DNA of 7,049 nucleotides from Acidobacteriaceae bacterium (GTDB lineage: Bacteria > Acidobacteriota > Terriglobia > Terriglobales > Acidobacteriaceae), in assembly GCA_009781125.1 (NCBI GenBank), contig WQYS01000117.1:1-7049 (forward strand), given 5' to 3'. Shown piece by piece: positions 1-6,434 of this stretch. Position 1 is the first letter of the stretch, and the number at the start of each line of letters is the position of its first letter. Position numbers and translations under genes: made by a program. The notes under the pieces were generated by a model. The model made no database searches. It was not told the DNA's origin and was given only the letters and a program-made list of their open reading frames with translations.

Positions 1-377
1 CCGCGTTGCGGGCGCTCGCGCCGGAACTGCGGCCCAATATAGAAGAGCTTCTGCAACGAGCCGCTGTCGCCCATCTTGTGCTCGATGTAGGCGCGAACCA
101 CGCCGGCGGTGTTCTCCGGACGCAGCGTGAGCGACTGGCCCCGGTCGCTTTCGGCGCGGCCACGGTCCTCCCACGTGTACATCTCTTTGGAGACGATATC
201 GGTCTCTTCGCCCACTCCACGAGCGAAAAGCTCGGTAACCTCAAACAGAGGCGTGCGAATCTCGCCGAATCCGTAGCGTGCAAAGACGCTGCGCGCGGCT
301 GTCTCCACCGTGTTCCATAGTTCCGTCTCGGGCGGCAGAAGATCCCGCGTGCCCCGCACTGCCTTCAAAATAGCCAT
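1..377 (-). CDS. hisS: Histidyl-tRNA synthetase, N-terminal part (cut by left window edge)
   Basis: Class II aminoacyl-tRNA synthetase that charges tRNA-His with histidine in the cytoplasm. The first 125 residues are visible, from the ATG at 377-375, and the frame runs off the window at base 1. The N-terminus has the HisS pattern KAVRGTRDLLP, then the motif 1 region around YGFGEIRTPLFE (residues 35-46), the motif 2 strand TLRPENTAGVVRAYIEH (about 84-100) and FYIGPQFRRERPQ (about 112-124), which match E. coli HisS closely from memory. The loop before motif 2 (about residues 69-82) is some six residues longer than in E. coli. The start is fixed by the conserved N-terminus. Its Shine-Dalgarno is weak (GGAA only 3 bases before ATG). 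It starts 19 bp after the stop of the upstream transglutaminase-family gene on the same strand, so read-through transcription from that gene is plausible. The identification is very secure. Confidence 0.96.
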   Translation of the reverse strand, partial: MAILKAVRGTRDLLPPETELWNTVETAARSVFARYGFGEIRTPLFEVTELFARGVGEETDIVSKEMYTWEDRGRAESDRGQSLTLRPENTAGVVRAYIEHKMGDSGSLQKLFYIGPQFRRERPQR

Positions 378-396
378 CCGTTCCAGTGTATCGAAG

Positions 397-3300
397 CTAA
401 AACATCCATTGCACGGGAGGGACAGGAGCAACCACAAACTCACACGTGTTGCTGTAGCAGTTGAGGAATCCTTTTCGAATCAGCCTGGCCGTAGATCCCG
501 GAGGTGTCCATTTGGCCATCTCCGCGCGTTTTGCAATTGAGTCTGTGTCTGGAAGCGCCGCGTCTGTGGGTTTACTCCGATTGAGCACATCCATCTTCCC
601 GCCGCTTACAGCAAAGTCATACTCGATATCCGTATCCTTGCCGGAGAACTTGCCCAGAGCGAATGTGCGCATCTTCTGTTCATCCGTATCCGGAGCTTTA
701 ATCCCCTTGGCCTCAAGGGCTTGCACACGCTCATGCAGTTTCCCGGTAGCAGCGTCTTGTTTCGCTATAGCAGTAAGCATTTTAGAGCGGATTTGATTGG
801 GCAGGTTATTCCCCATGCTTGCCAGAGACAGAGCAGATGTAGCTTTCAAGGGAATTCGATAGGTACTGAGCGCTGCGGAAAGGTTGCCCTTTTTCTCCTC
901 AATCTCGCCAAGGTGAAGTCCAACTTCAGCGCTGGGCTGATTCAGCCATGCCGCGCGAATGTATCCCTCGGCCTCGTCTACTTTATCTTCTTTGAACAAG
1001 ATCCATCCCAGCGTGTCCCATGCAGCGATGAGGAGGCCTTGTTTCCCTATCTGAGTGTTGTCCGAATTCCATTTTGTGGACTCCTGGGTCAACAAGTCTA
1101 CCGCTTTTCGCGCTCCCTTTTCGGCTGCGTCAAGCTCGACACCCGCCTCAGCCAGCTCCCAGGCTCCCGAGTTCAACAGGTTTGGGGCGTCTGAATCCTT
1201 GAGCGCTGCGGCAATGCGGGCGCTGCCTTCCTTCGTCTGGCCATCTTTCATCTGCGCGATGCCAAGCTGTAGCTGAAGCGTGCTGTCGTCTTTAGAGTTG
1301 TCTAACTGAGACTTGAGTATGGTTATAACTTCACTATATTGCTGCTTATCCATCAGCAATGACGCCAGCCGCAATGCGGAGGCGTTGTCGGAGGGATTCA
1401 CCTTCAGCGCAGCGCGCAGCGTGTCCATTGCTTCGTCGAGTTTTCCGGTATATACCTGCGTGTCACATAGCGCGCCATAGACCCATTCAGTATTCGGGTA
1501 AAGGGCAAGCTCTTTCTTATAGGCGTCAGCGGCTTCATCCCATTCACGTTTCTGATAATGCATGAAGCCGTATGTGCTCCACAGGCTGACCTGTTTGCTG
1601 TTGATCGCGGCGGCTTGATCTAGAGTTTCTTTGGCCTTGTACACCTCGCCGCGTTGAATCTCCTGATAGGCCTCCTGCACCAGCTTTGCAGCTTCCTCGT
1701 TGTTGCTTCCCGCCGCAGGCGGAGCCTTCGTCCCCGGCTTGCTGTCCGGACTGGTCAACTGGATAAACGGCTCGCCCTTGTCTACCGTGGCGTCGTACCA
1801 CTTCTTGTACGTCTTCCACTCGGAGGCTGGCACAAACCTTTGCAGCACCTCGATCCGGCGCTCGGTTGTCAGAGTGTTTCCCTCGATCCTGTAGGTCTTG
1901 TCGAAGGTCACCCAGGGTGTTTTTTCGTGGACTGCCGCTGGAAGGTCCGCACCCCAGCCGTCAGGCAGCGTGATGATCGATGTGGCTGTTGCCGTGCCCT
2001 GCGGTCCCAGATCGATGGGCTGCTTCCTCGGCGGGTCTTTCTCATCGACCGAGGGTACGGTTATCAGAGCAGGAAACAACGAAGTGATCTTGAAGTTGTC
2101 CCAGTCACCAGTCTTTTCGCGCAGGTAGTCGTAGTTAAGCTTTAGCGGGCTGTCTGTATCCTCTGGGCGGGTTACTTCTACGTGGCTGGTAGTACCGCCA
2201 AAACCAAGCGCCTTCGACATCAACTGGACAAACTGTTCCCACTGTCCCGGAGAGACCTGCCTGAACGCCGCCCGGGCCATAACCTCTCCATCACCCCGTT
2301 CTGTCATCTCAATGTGGGCATTCATCGTACCCTCTTTGCTTAGGGTCCCCTTGGCAAGGAAGATATCGGAACTGGGAAAGGGCGGATCGGCGGGCGTGCG
2401 CTCCAGCCTCGCCGCTCCGCTGTCGGGAATGACCAGAGCCTGCTTGTCCCGGATGAGATAGAGCAGCATCCGATAGGGCGCGACCTCGCTGGTTGTGTCC
2501 AGCCAGACCTGCTTGCCGTCTACCGGAAGCGTCGTGATCAGGTGGTTGAAGGCCCCGGGCGAGGGCACATCCTCGTTGAACCGAATGCCCGCGCCGATCA
2601 GCACCGCCTCGGGATGAAATCCGGCAGAGGTCAGCATCGCCGCCAGCAGCGTGTGCTTGTCCTTGCAGTCGCCGTACTGATTGTGCAGCACCTCGCCGGC
2701 CGGGTGCGGCTGATAGCGTCCAATGCCAAAGGCCACGCCAATGTACCGTATCTGCGTCGCAACATAGCTATATAAAGCACGGACCTTCTCCTCGTCGGTG
2801 GTCTTTCCGGCGATCAGTTCGGCGGCCTTGGCCTTTACATCCGTATCAGGCGTGACGCGGTCGGCTTCGAGACTCTGGTACCAGGCTCCAACCTCTTGCC
2901 AGGTCTTGAAGGTCGTCCACGCCACATCAGGCAGGTCGCCGTCCGGATCGGTCTCTTTGGTATTAGCTTTGCCGTCCGGCTTGACCGTCGGCTCAAGCTG
3001 CGAACCCTTCCAGCGGTAGACGGTCTGGCCGTTCTCCTCGCTTACGGTGGGAGCGTGGTCAGGACTCCACACCTTGATGTACTTCCCTTTGGGTACGTGC
3101 AACTCGACAGACTCGTCCAGAACGACAGTGCCGCCGTCGCCGAAGGTCCGCTGTCCCCAGAACTCGCCGGGCGCCTCGGACCTGGTACGGACGGACCGTG
3201 CCTGGTACTCCAGCTTGTCGCCCACGCGCAGGTTTCGTATGGGGAGCTGCTTCTCTTTAAGGTCGCTATAGAAGGGAGCCTGTCGGGAGACCGCGCTGGG

Positions 3301-3648
3301 CATCTCCATGGCGTCGGCAACCGGGGTCTCCACCACGCTGCCGTCAGGCTTGCGCACGCGCACATAGTCCAGCTCGACGTGCTCGTTGTTAGCGGCGAAA
3401 GGAATGGTCAAAACACCATAGTTGCGGACCGCCGCCTCCGACTGTATGCGCATGACCGCGGAGACCTGCTTGGTCCCGGTTCCATCGGCAGCATACGTGT
3501 ATACATCGTCCAGATGCTCGTACACCACGGACTCGGCGGCGTAGGAGTCCGTTTTTTGCGTGTTGTCCGGCGTCTTTGCCGCAGAAGCCTGTCCCCAGAC
3601 CGAAACAGGCAGAATCCCCAATAAGCTCAACATCATGAAGAAACGCAT
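397..3648 (-). CDS. Exported DUF3857 / transglutaminase-like / TPR protein
   Basis: A 1083-residue secreted or periplasmic protein of unknown physiological role. Residues 1-23 form a signal peptide (MRFF, hydrophobic core, then GQASA). Residues about 35-240 resemble the beta-rich DUF3857 domain and are followed by a transglutaminase-like domain. The expected cysteine-protease-fold triad is present: Cys328 in NQYGDCKDKH, His369 in FNHL and Asp384 in WLDTTSEV, so the domain is probably active. A second beta-rich region spans about 425-620. A Pro/Ala-rich linker (about 632-650) leads to roughly seven TPR helical-hairpin units (about 653-934). A C-terminal domain (about 990-1083) carries a Cys pair, Cys1064 and Cys1069, and ends VQWMF. 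Family knowledge: DUF3857-transglutaminase proteins are common in Bacteroidota and Acidobacteriota envelopes; substrates are generally unknown. The start is chosen because it gives a good signal peptide; Met5/Met6 are alternatives, and no clear Shine-Dalgarno is seen. It lies 109 bp downstream of the XRE gene and 19 bp upstream of hisS. Confidence 0.9.
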   Translation of the reverse strand: MRFFMMLSLLGILPVSVWGQASAAKTPDNTQKTDSYAAESVVYEHLDDVYTYAADGTGTKQVSAVMRIQSEAAVRNYGVLTIPFAANNEHVELDYVRVRKPDGSVVETPVADAMEMPSAVSRQAPFYSDLKEKQLPIRNLRVGDKLEYQARSVRTRSEAPGEFWGQRTFGDGGTVVLDESVELHVPKGKYIKVWSPDHAPTVSEENGQTVYRWKGSQLEPTVKPDGKANTKETDPDGDLPDVAWTTFKTWQEVGAWYQSLEADRVTPDTDVKAKAAELIAGKTTDEEKVRALYSYVATQIRYIGVAFGIGRYQPHPAGEVLHNQYGDCKDKHTLLAAMLTSAGFHPEAVLIGAGIRFNEDVPSPGAFNHLITTLPVDGKQVWLDTTSEVAPYRMLLYLIRDKQALVIPDSGAARLERTPADPPFPSSDIFLAKGTLSKEGTMNAHIEMTERGDGEVMARAAFRQVSPGQWEQFVQLMSKALGFGGTTSHVEVTRPEDTDSPLKLNYDYLREKTGDWDNFKITSLFPALITVPSVDEKDPPRKQPIDLGPQGTATATSIITLPDGWGADLPAAVHEKTPWVTFDKTYRIEGNTLTTERRIEVLQRFVPASEWKTYKKWYDATVDKGEPFIQLTSPDSKPGTKAPPAAGSNNEEAAKLVQEAYQEIQRGEVYKAKETLDQAAAINSKQVSLWSTYGFMHYQKREWDEAADAYKKELALYPNTEWVYGALCDTQVYTGKLDEAMDTLRAALKVNPSDNASALRLASLLMDKQQYSEVITILKSQLDNSKDDSTLQLQLGIAQMKDGQTKEGSARIAAALKDSDAPNLLNSGAWELAEAGVELDAAEKGARKAVDLLTQESTKWNSDNTQIGKQGLLIAAWDTLGWILFKEDKVDEAEGYIRAAWLNQPSAEVGLHLGEIEEKKGNLSAALSTYRIPLKATSALSLASMGNNLPNQIRSKMLTAIAKQDAATGKLHERVQALEAKGIKAPDTDEQKMRTFALGKFSGKDTDIEYDFAVSGGKMDVLNRSKPTDAALPDTDSIAKRAEMAKWTPPGSTARLIRKGFLNCYSNTCEFVVAPVPPVQWMF

Positions 3649-3757
3649 GAGCTACACATATCAGGAATCAAAGCCGTGCGCCATCAAAATCGTGGTGCTT
3701 ACAGCAGTTTTTCGATGGAGCGCTATGGATTAGCTCTATAGCAAGCGTCCAGCCGCA

Positions 3758-3979
3758 TCAGGTATCACTGTCTCGCAAAAGCTCTGAGGGAGAGATTCCA
3801 AACGCTTTGGCGATCCGCTCCAGCACGAACAGGCCCATCTCGTGCTCACCATTTTCCAGTCTGGAAAGATGCTCCCGCGCAATCTGGGCCATGTCCGCTA
3901 ACTGCTGCTGCGTCCACCCCCGTTTCGAGCGCAGCAAACGGATTCGCCGTCCCAAACGAACGCAGATATCGTTTGCCAT
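3758..3979 (-). CDS. Small XRE-family helix-turn-helix transcriptional regulator
   Basis: A 73-residue protein that is essentially a single Cro/C1-type HTH domain (about residues 7-69). It has the LGRRIRLLRSKRGWTQQQLA start of the domain, the HTH helices around residues 24-44 (TQQQLADMAQ...REHLSRLENG), and a C-terminal helix ending in AFGISPSELL. No extra sensor or dimerisation domain exists, so it is the size of stand-alone repressor or controller proteins. The ATG at 3979 is the only usual start: the frame upstream is closed by a TGA within the palindrome region with no ATG, GTG or TTG between. GGAAAG abuts the ATG, so the Shine-Dalgarno spacing is poor. The gene is divergent from the beta-barrel gene and shares a 162-bp intergenic region containing a perfect 18-bp palindrome, which suggests autoregulation and perhaps control of the neighbour. 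Its actual targets are inferred, not shown. Confidence 0.88.
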   Translation of the reverse strand: MANDICVRLGRRIRLLRSKRGWTQQQLADMAQIAREHLSRLENGEHEMGLFVLERIAKAFGISPSELLRDSDT

Positions 3980-4011
3980 CTTTCCAGAATGGAGGTAGAT
4001 GCGCGGCCGTT

Positions 4012-4029
4012 TGTGATATATATATCACA
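4012..4029. promoter_or_regulatory. 18-bp perfect palindrome, candidate operator
   Basis: TGTGATATATATATCACA is a perfect inverted repeat without spacer. It begins 32 bp upstream of the XRE start codon and 112 bp upstream of the barrel start. Perfect symmetry matches binding by a dimeric HTH protein, and the adjacent XRE regulator is the simplest candidate. It overlaps the AT-rich stretch most likely to be the -10 region of the XRE promoter, which would fit autorepression. PadR-family operators can also contain GATATATC-like cores (from memory), so another regulator is possible. Confidence 0.6.
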
Positions 4030-4042
4030 TTGCTGACTGCAA
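4013..4042 (-). promoter_or_regulatory. Possible sigma-70-type promoter for the XRE gene
   Basis: On the minus strand, TTGCAG (4042-4037) resembles a -35 box. It is followed after 16-18 bases by TATATC or TATCAC within the palindrome, resembling a -10 box (4 of 6 consensus bases). Transcription would start near 4005-4008, leaving a leader of roughly 30 bases. This is pattern matching only. No equally good promoter was found for the plus-strand barrel gene. Confidence 0.35.
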
Positions 4043-4100
4043 AGTTTTGCCGTGCCCGAAGCATTGGAGCCTACGGCAGGAACGTTTGCTTGATGAGGCC

Positions 4101-4119
4101 TGTCTGTACGCAACAGACA
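4101..4119 (+). promoter_or_regulatory. Inverted repeat in the leader of the barrel gene
   Basis: TGTCTGT and ACAGACA form a perfect 7-bp stem around a 5-base loop (ACGCA). The right arm ends 10 bases before the Shine-Dalgarno. It could be a leader-RNA hairpin or a protein-binding dyad; there is no U-tract for termination. It may also be a chance occurrence. Confidence 0.35.
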
Positions 4120-4129
4120 CAACAAAAGA

Positions 4130-4135
4130 AAGGGA
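4130..4135 (+). promoter_or_regulatory. Strong ribosome binding site of the barrel gene
   Basis: AAGGGA lies six bases before the ATG at 4142, and the surrounding stretch is purine-rich (AAAGAAAGGGAA). It fixes the start of the beta-barrel gene and is clearly better than the Shine-Dalgarno of any other gene in the window. Confidence 0.7.
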
Positions 4136-4141
4136 ACCACA

Positions 4142-4726
4142 ATGAAGAGATGTATGTTGACCTTGATCGTTGCTTTACTAGCCACCTTGACCGCCGGAGC
4201 ACAAGAGAATAAAAAGTCCGATGTGCCCAACAGTGAAATAGCGTTCACTTACCTCTCGACGCGCGTACCCGTTGGTGTCGGCTATGTTTACACCAACGGT
4301 GCTGTTGTTGCTGCGGATGCGGGAAAGGTCTGGTACCCAGGCTTTGGAGTGGAATGGGCACGCGGAAATCGTTTTGCGTTTGTCACGAACTACACCTATG
4401 CACGCAAGAGCTTCGCGGCAAACATGAACGACTCCTTGTTCACATACACCTTTGGGGGACGCTACACCTACAGGAAGAACAAGTCTGCCATCTTCGGCGA
4501 GGCGCTGATCGGAGGGGCGCGTGAGACCATGAACGGTACCGGGGGGATCAGCGTATCCGCCAACTATCTCGCCATCCAGCTCGGAGGTGGATATGATCTG
4601 TCGCTCTCGCGCAACGTTGCGTTGCGCATGCCGCAGGTGCAATATCAGGCAGTGACGAGTGGTCAAACCAATAGCCAGCAACTGAATATGCTGCAGATCG
4701 GCGGGGGCGTTGTCTTCCGTTACTAA
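4142..4726 (+). CDS. Small outer-membrane beta-barrel protein
   Basis: A 194-residue exported protein. Residues 1-20 are a typical signal peptide (MKRC, hydrophobic stretch, then TLTAGA before QENKK). The mature part consists of alternating polar/hydrophobic segments rich in Gly, Tyr, Phe, Thr and Asn, for example FAFVTNYTYAR, FTYTFGGRYTYR, IFGEALIGGAR and LAIQLGGGYDLSLSR. The chain ends GGGVVFRY with a terminal aromatic residue, the usual signal for BAM-assisted insertion. The length fits an eight-stranded barrel of the OmpA-like/opacity-protein kind. The strand count is estimated by eye. The function is unknown; candidates are surface structure, adhesion or a narrow pore. It has no same-strand neighbour, a good Shine-Dalgarno, and a strong hairpin downstream, so it is probably monocistronic. 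The XRE regulator is divergent to it and may control it. Confidence 0.85.
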   Translation: MKRCMLTLIVALLATLTAGAQENKKSDVPNSEIAFTYLSTRVPVGVGYVYTNGAVVAADAGKVWYPGFGVEWARGNRFAFVTNYTYARKSFAANMNDSLFTYTFGGRYTYRKNKSAIFGEALIGGARETMNGTGGISVSANYLAIQLGGGYDLSLSRNVALRMPQVQYQAVTSGQTNSQQLNMLQIGGGVVFRY

Positions 4727-4754
4727 CGGTAACGATGCGCCCTCATTTCCACTC

Positions 4755-4796
4755 CGCTCATGCCACAGGTCGCCGCGGCGACTCGTGGCATGGGCG
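4755..4796 (+). terminator. Strong GC-rich hairpin after the barrel gene, possible terminator
   Basis: The 12-base arms CGCTCATGCCAC (4755-4766) and GTGGCATGGGCG (4785-4796) pair fully with one G-U wobble. The interior contains the perfect 14-bp palindrome GTCGCCGCGGCGAC (4769-4782), which continues the stem after one mismatch and a wobble. It begins 29 bases after the stop codon. Only a short TTT follows, so a classical intrinsic terminator is not certain; it could instead be a 3' end stabiliser or part of the repeat cluster. Confidence 0.5.
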
Positions 4797-4829
4797 CGGT
4801 TTGGACTGCTTCGCCCGAAGTGGCGAAAC

Positions 4830-4910
4830 CGTCCGGGTGCCCCATCCTTCGTCCGCAAAGCTGGCCTGGGGAAGTCCGTGCCGTTCGGGCGGACGAAGGG
4901 TGGGAATGTA
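4830..4910 (+). repeat. Palindromic intergenic repeat, copy A (REP-like)
   Basis: Runs from CGTCCGGGTGCCCC to GGTGGGAATGTA. The element folds on itself: 4841-4856 (CCCATCCTTCGTCCGC) pairs with 4889-4904 over 16 positions, with one T-G wobble and a 32-base loop. The outer sequences recur exactly, in inverted orientation, in copy B: 22 bp on the left side (4830-4851 versus 4990-5011) and 16 bp on the right (4895-4910 versus 4964-4979). Conserved ends with a variable loop are typical of REP/BIME-type elements. Confidence 0.75.
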
Positions 4911-4963
4911 GAACGCTCAATCAACCATGTTTTCCATTCCAAACAATGGTGAGTTGGGCCGTA

Positions 4964-5011
4964 TACATTCCCACCCTTCACAAAAAACGCGAAGGATGGG
5001 GCACCCGGACG
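4964..5011 (-). repeat. Palindromic intergenic repeat, copy B, inverted and shorter
   Basis: On the minus strand it has the same ends as copy A (22 bp and 16 bp identical) but only 10 bases (CGTTTTTTGT) between them. Its stem is CCCATCCTTC with GAAGGGTGGG plus three further pairs (two wobbles) closing a T-only loop. The loop-side stem sequence differs from copy A yet still pairs. It lies 44 bp beyond the stop of the gamma-carbonic-anhydrase gene, so its transcript would contain this hairpin. Confidence 0.75.
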
Positions 5012-5054
5012 TTCGTGGCAGGGTACCCACTCTTACTTGCAACCGAAGCATGGT

Positions 5055-5573
5055 CTACTTTTCAAGTTCACTCAGATAGATGGCCACGTAATCCAGATAA
5101 TTCTGTGCATACTGGAGGATCAGCTTGCGGTCCTCGTCTCCGAGCGTCTTCTTGACCTTGCCGGGAATGCCCACCACCAGCGAGTTCGGCGGAATCACGG
5201 TGTTCTCGGGCACTACCGCTCCGGCGGCGATGATGGAGCCTTCGCCGATGCGCGCGTTGTTCAGGATGGCCGCGCCGATGCCCACCAGCACCTGGTCCTC
5301 AATCACGCAGCCGTGCACGGTGGCGTTGTGGCCGATGGTGACCATCTCGCCCACGATCACCGGGTAGACATAACGCATTCCGTGCAGCACGGCGCAGTCC
5401 TGCACATTGCTTCTGGCCCCGATGCGGATTGAGTTCACATCGCCGCGCACCACCGCGCTCATCCATACGCTAGCCTGCTCGCCGAGCACCACATCGCCGA
5501 TGACCTGCGCCGAAACATCCACATAGCAGCTCGCTGGAACCACCGGCGTCTTTCCCTGATAACTCCGGATCAT
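5055..5573 (-). CDS. Gamma-carbonic-anhydrase family protein (left-handed beta-helix)
   Basis: A 172-residue protein built of hexapeptide repeats (about residues 15-130; for example VIGDVVLGEQASVW and LVGIGAAILNNARIGEGSII), which form a left-handed beta-helix trimer. The three metal-binding histidines of the family are present: His64 in AVLHG, and His82 and His87 in TIGHNATVHG. The conserved VRGDVNSIRIG (Arg43, Asp45) and SNVQDC (Gln58, Asp59) are also there. The C-terminal alpha-helix is at about 143-171. The family includes true Cam-type carbonic anhydrases and YrdA/PaaY/CaiE-like proteins of other or unknown activity. The acidic proton-shuttle loop of archaeal Cam appears absent, so CO2 hydration is possible but not assured. 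Cytoplasmic, no signal peptide. The start is fixed because an in-frame TAA lies 10 bases upstream; the Shine-Dalgarno is weak. It follows the methyltransferase gene by 34 bp and is probably the last gene of that unit. Confidence 0.9.
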   Translation of the reverse strand: MIRSYQGKTPVVPASCYVDVSAQVIGDVVLGEQASVWMSAVVRGDVNSIRIGARSNVQDCAVLHGMRYVYPVIVGEMVTIGHNATVHGCVIEDQVLVGIGAAILNNARIGEGSIIAAGAVVPENTVIPPNSLVVGIPGKVKKTLGDEDRKLILQYAQNYLDYVAIYLSELEK

Positions 5574-5607
5574 TCTGCTATTTTACGTGGAATAGAAGAT
5601 CGTAGCT

Positions 5608-6405
5608 TCAAAGCGCCGAGCCGATGGGCGGCAATGCGTTCTTCGACAGGATCATCAGGCGTTCGGGCCTCGACACCTTAAGCCCCTTCACCTCGACAAC
5701 GCGAACCTGGAAATCCTTCAGCCGCGCGAAGGGCCGGAAGTGTTTGTTCAGAGTGCAGATGAACACCGACCGCTCATGCATTAACTTGGCCAGGTCATCG
5801 AGGTAGTGTTCGAGCGACCAGTGAAATCCGATGCTGTAGAAGGCATAAATAAGATCGTAGTTTCCGGGCAGCGCGCCGAGCTCTGTCTGACTGGCGTCGA
5901 AGATGTTGAAGCGCTCGATGCCGTTGTAACGAAGCATCGACTCCAGCAGCGGGATATTGCCGCAGAAGGTAGTCTCCGTTCCCGGCGCGTGCGTGGGAGG
6001 AGGGGCGTCATAGTATTTCTGCTTATATTTGCTGCTTTGCCCGGTGGCCTCGTAGAGATCGATCTGCGCTGTGGGATACCACACCTGTTTCTTGAGAAAG
6101 AAGACAACTGAGCGGCCCAGTCCGGGGCCGATCTCCAGAATCCTCTGCGGCTTCGGCATCTGCTCGAACAGCGGGCGCAGGGCCTCGTACTCGCTGCTGG
6201 AGGCGGCGTTGCTCTCGCGCTGCCACAACAGACGCGAGGCTTCGTCGGCTTTCAGCGGCAGGCGCGTCGAGATCAGCGATACCGCGCCAACCACATCTTC
6301 GGTAAACGGCGGCGCCAGGAACAACTGCTCGGCGTCGGCCAGCTTGTCCGAGCAGTACCCTCCCTTTTGCAGCCGGCGTATGGAGAACAGTTTCCCTAGA
6401 GCCAT
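5608..6405 (-). CDS. SAM-dependent class I methyltransferase, substrate unknown
   Basis: A 265-residue cytoplasmic protein. The SAM-binding motif I is ILEIGPGLGRS (residues 89-99) at the end of the first strand, and the acidic end of strand 2 is IDLYEA (Asp116, Glu119). A motif IV-like strand YDLIYAFYSIGFHW (about 183-196) is followed by the helix SLEHYLDDL and a strand SVFICTLNK. The N-terminal 85 residues are helical and not recognised, and may cap the substrate site. The ATG at 6405 is chosen because the frame further upstream overlaps the phosphorylase gene and gives low-complexity Arg/Gln/Ala-rich sequence. AGGA 12 bases before it is a distant Shine-Dalgarno. The context, 29 bp after a glucan phosphorylase and 34 bp before a gamma-carbonic-anhydrase gene, hints at a sugar or glycan substrate, but this is inference only. 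Confidence 0.85.
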   Translation of the reverse strand: MALGKLFSIRRLQKGGYCSDKLADAEQLFLAPPFTEDVVGAVSLISTRLPLKADEASRLLWQRESNAASSSEYEALRPLFEQMPKPQRILEIGPGLGRSVVFFLKKQVWYPTAQIDLYEATGQSSKYKQKYYDAPPPTHAPGTETTFCGNIPLLESMLRYNGIERFNIFDASQTELGALPGNYDLIYAFYSIGFHWSLEHYLDDLAKLMHERSVFICTLNKHFRPFARLKDFQVRVVEVKGLKVSRPERLMILSKNALPPIGSAL

Positions 6406-6434
6406 CTTGCCGTCCGATCCTGCCAATCCTGCTG

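Larger units (their letters stand above)
4727..5054. other. Convergent intergenic region without a gene, rich in hairpins
   Basis: The 328 bases between the ends of the barrel gene (plus) and the gamma-carbonic-anhydrase gene (minus) have open frames but nothing with gene-like start, composition or domains. They hold a strong hairpin near the barrel stop, two inverted copies of one palindromic repeat, a GGGTACCC palindrome at 5021-5028, and a recurring CGTGGCA (4784-4790 and 5014-5020). The likely roles are transcription ending for both converging genes and repeat DNA. Confidence 0.75.

Noticed and set aside
2896..3624. 242-codon plus-strand open frame opposite the transglutaminase-family gene
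   Set aside because: It is a shadow of the GC-rich codon pattern of the minus-strand gene. The opposite strand has a signal peptide and a conserved catalytic domain.
3721..3743. Weak dyad GCTAT...ATAGC downstream of the XRE gene as a terminator
   Set aside because: The stem is only 5 bp with an 11-base loop, AT-rich and without a T-tract, so it is not enough to call a terminator.
4178..4981. 267-codon open frame on the minus strand across the barrel gene and the repeat region
   Set aside because: It is antisense to a well-supported exported protein and continues into palindromic repeats. Its translation has no domain-like pattern and is probably open by composition.
4830..5011. Possible CRISPR array or IS terminal inverted repeats
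   Set aside because: There are only two copies, inverted rather than tandem, with no regular spacers. There is no transposase frame between the arms and no evident target-site duplication.
4760..5155. 131-codon plus-strand frame through the convergent gap into the gamma-carbonic-anhydrase gene
   Set aside because: It is made mostly of hairpin and repeat sequence, has no good ribosome site, and overlaps the 3' end of a real gene on the other strand.
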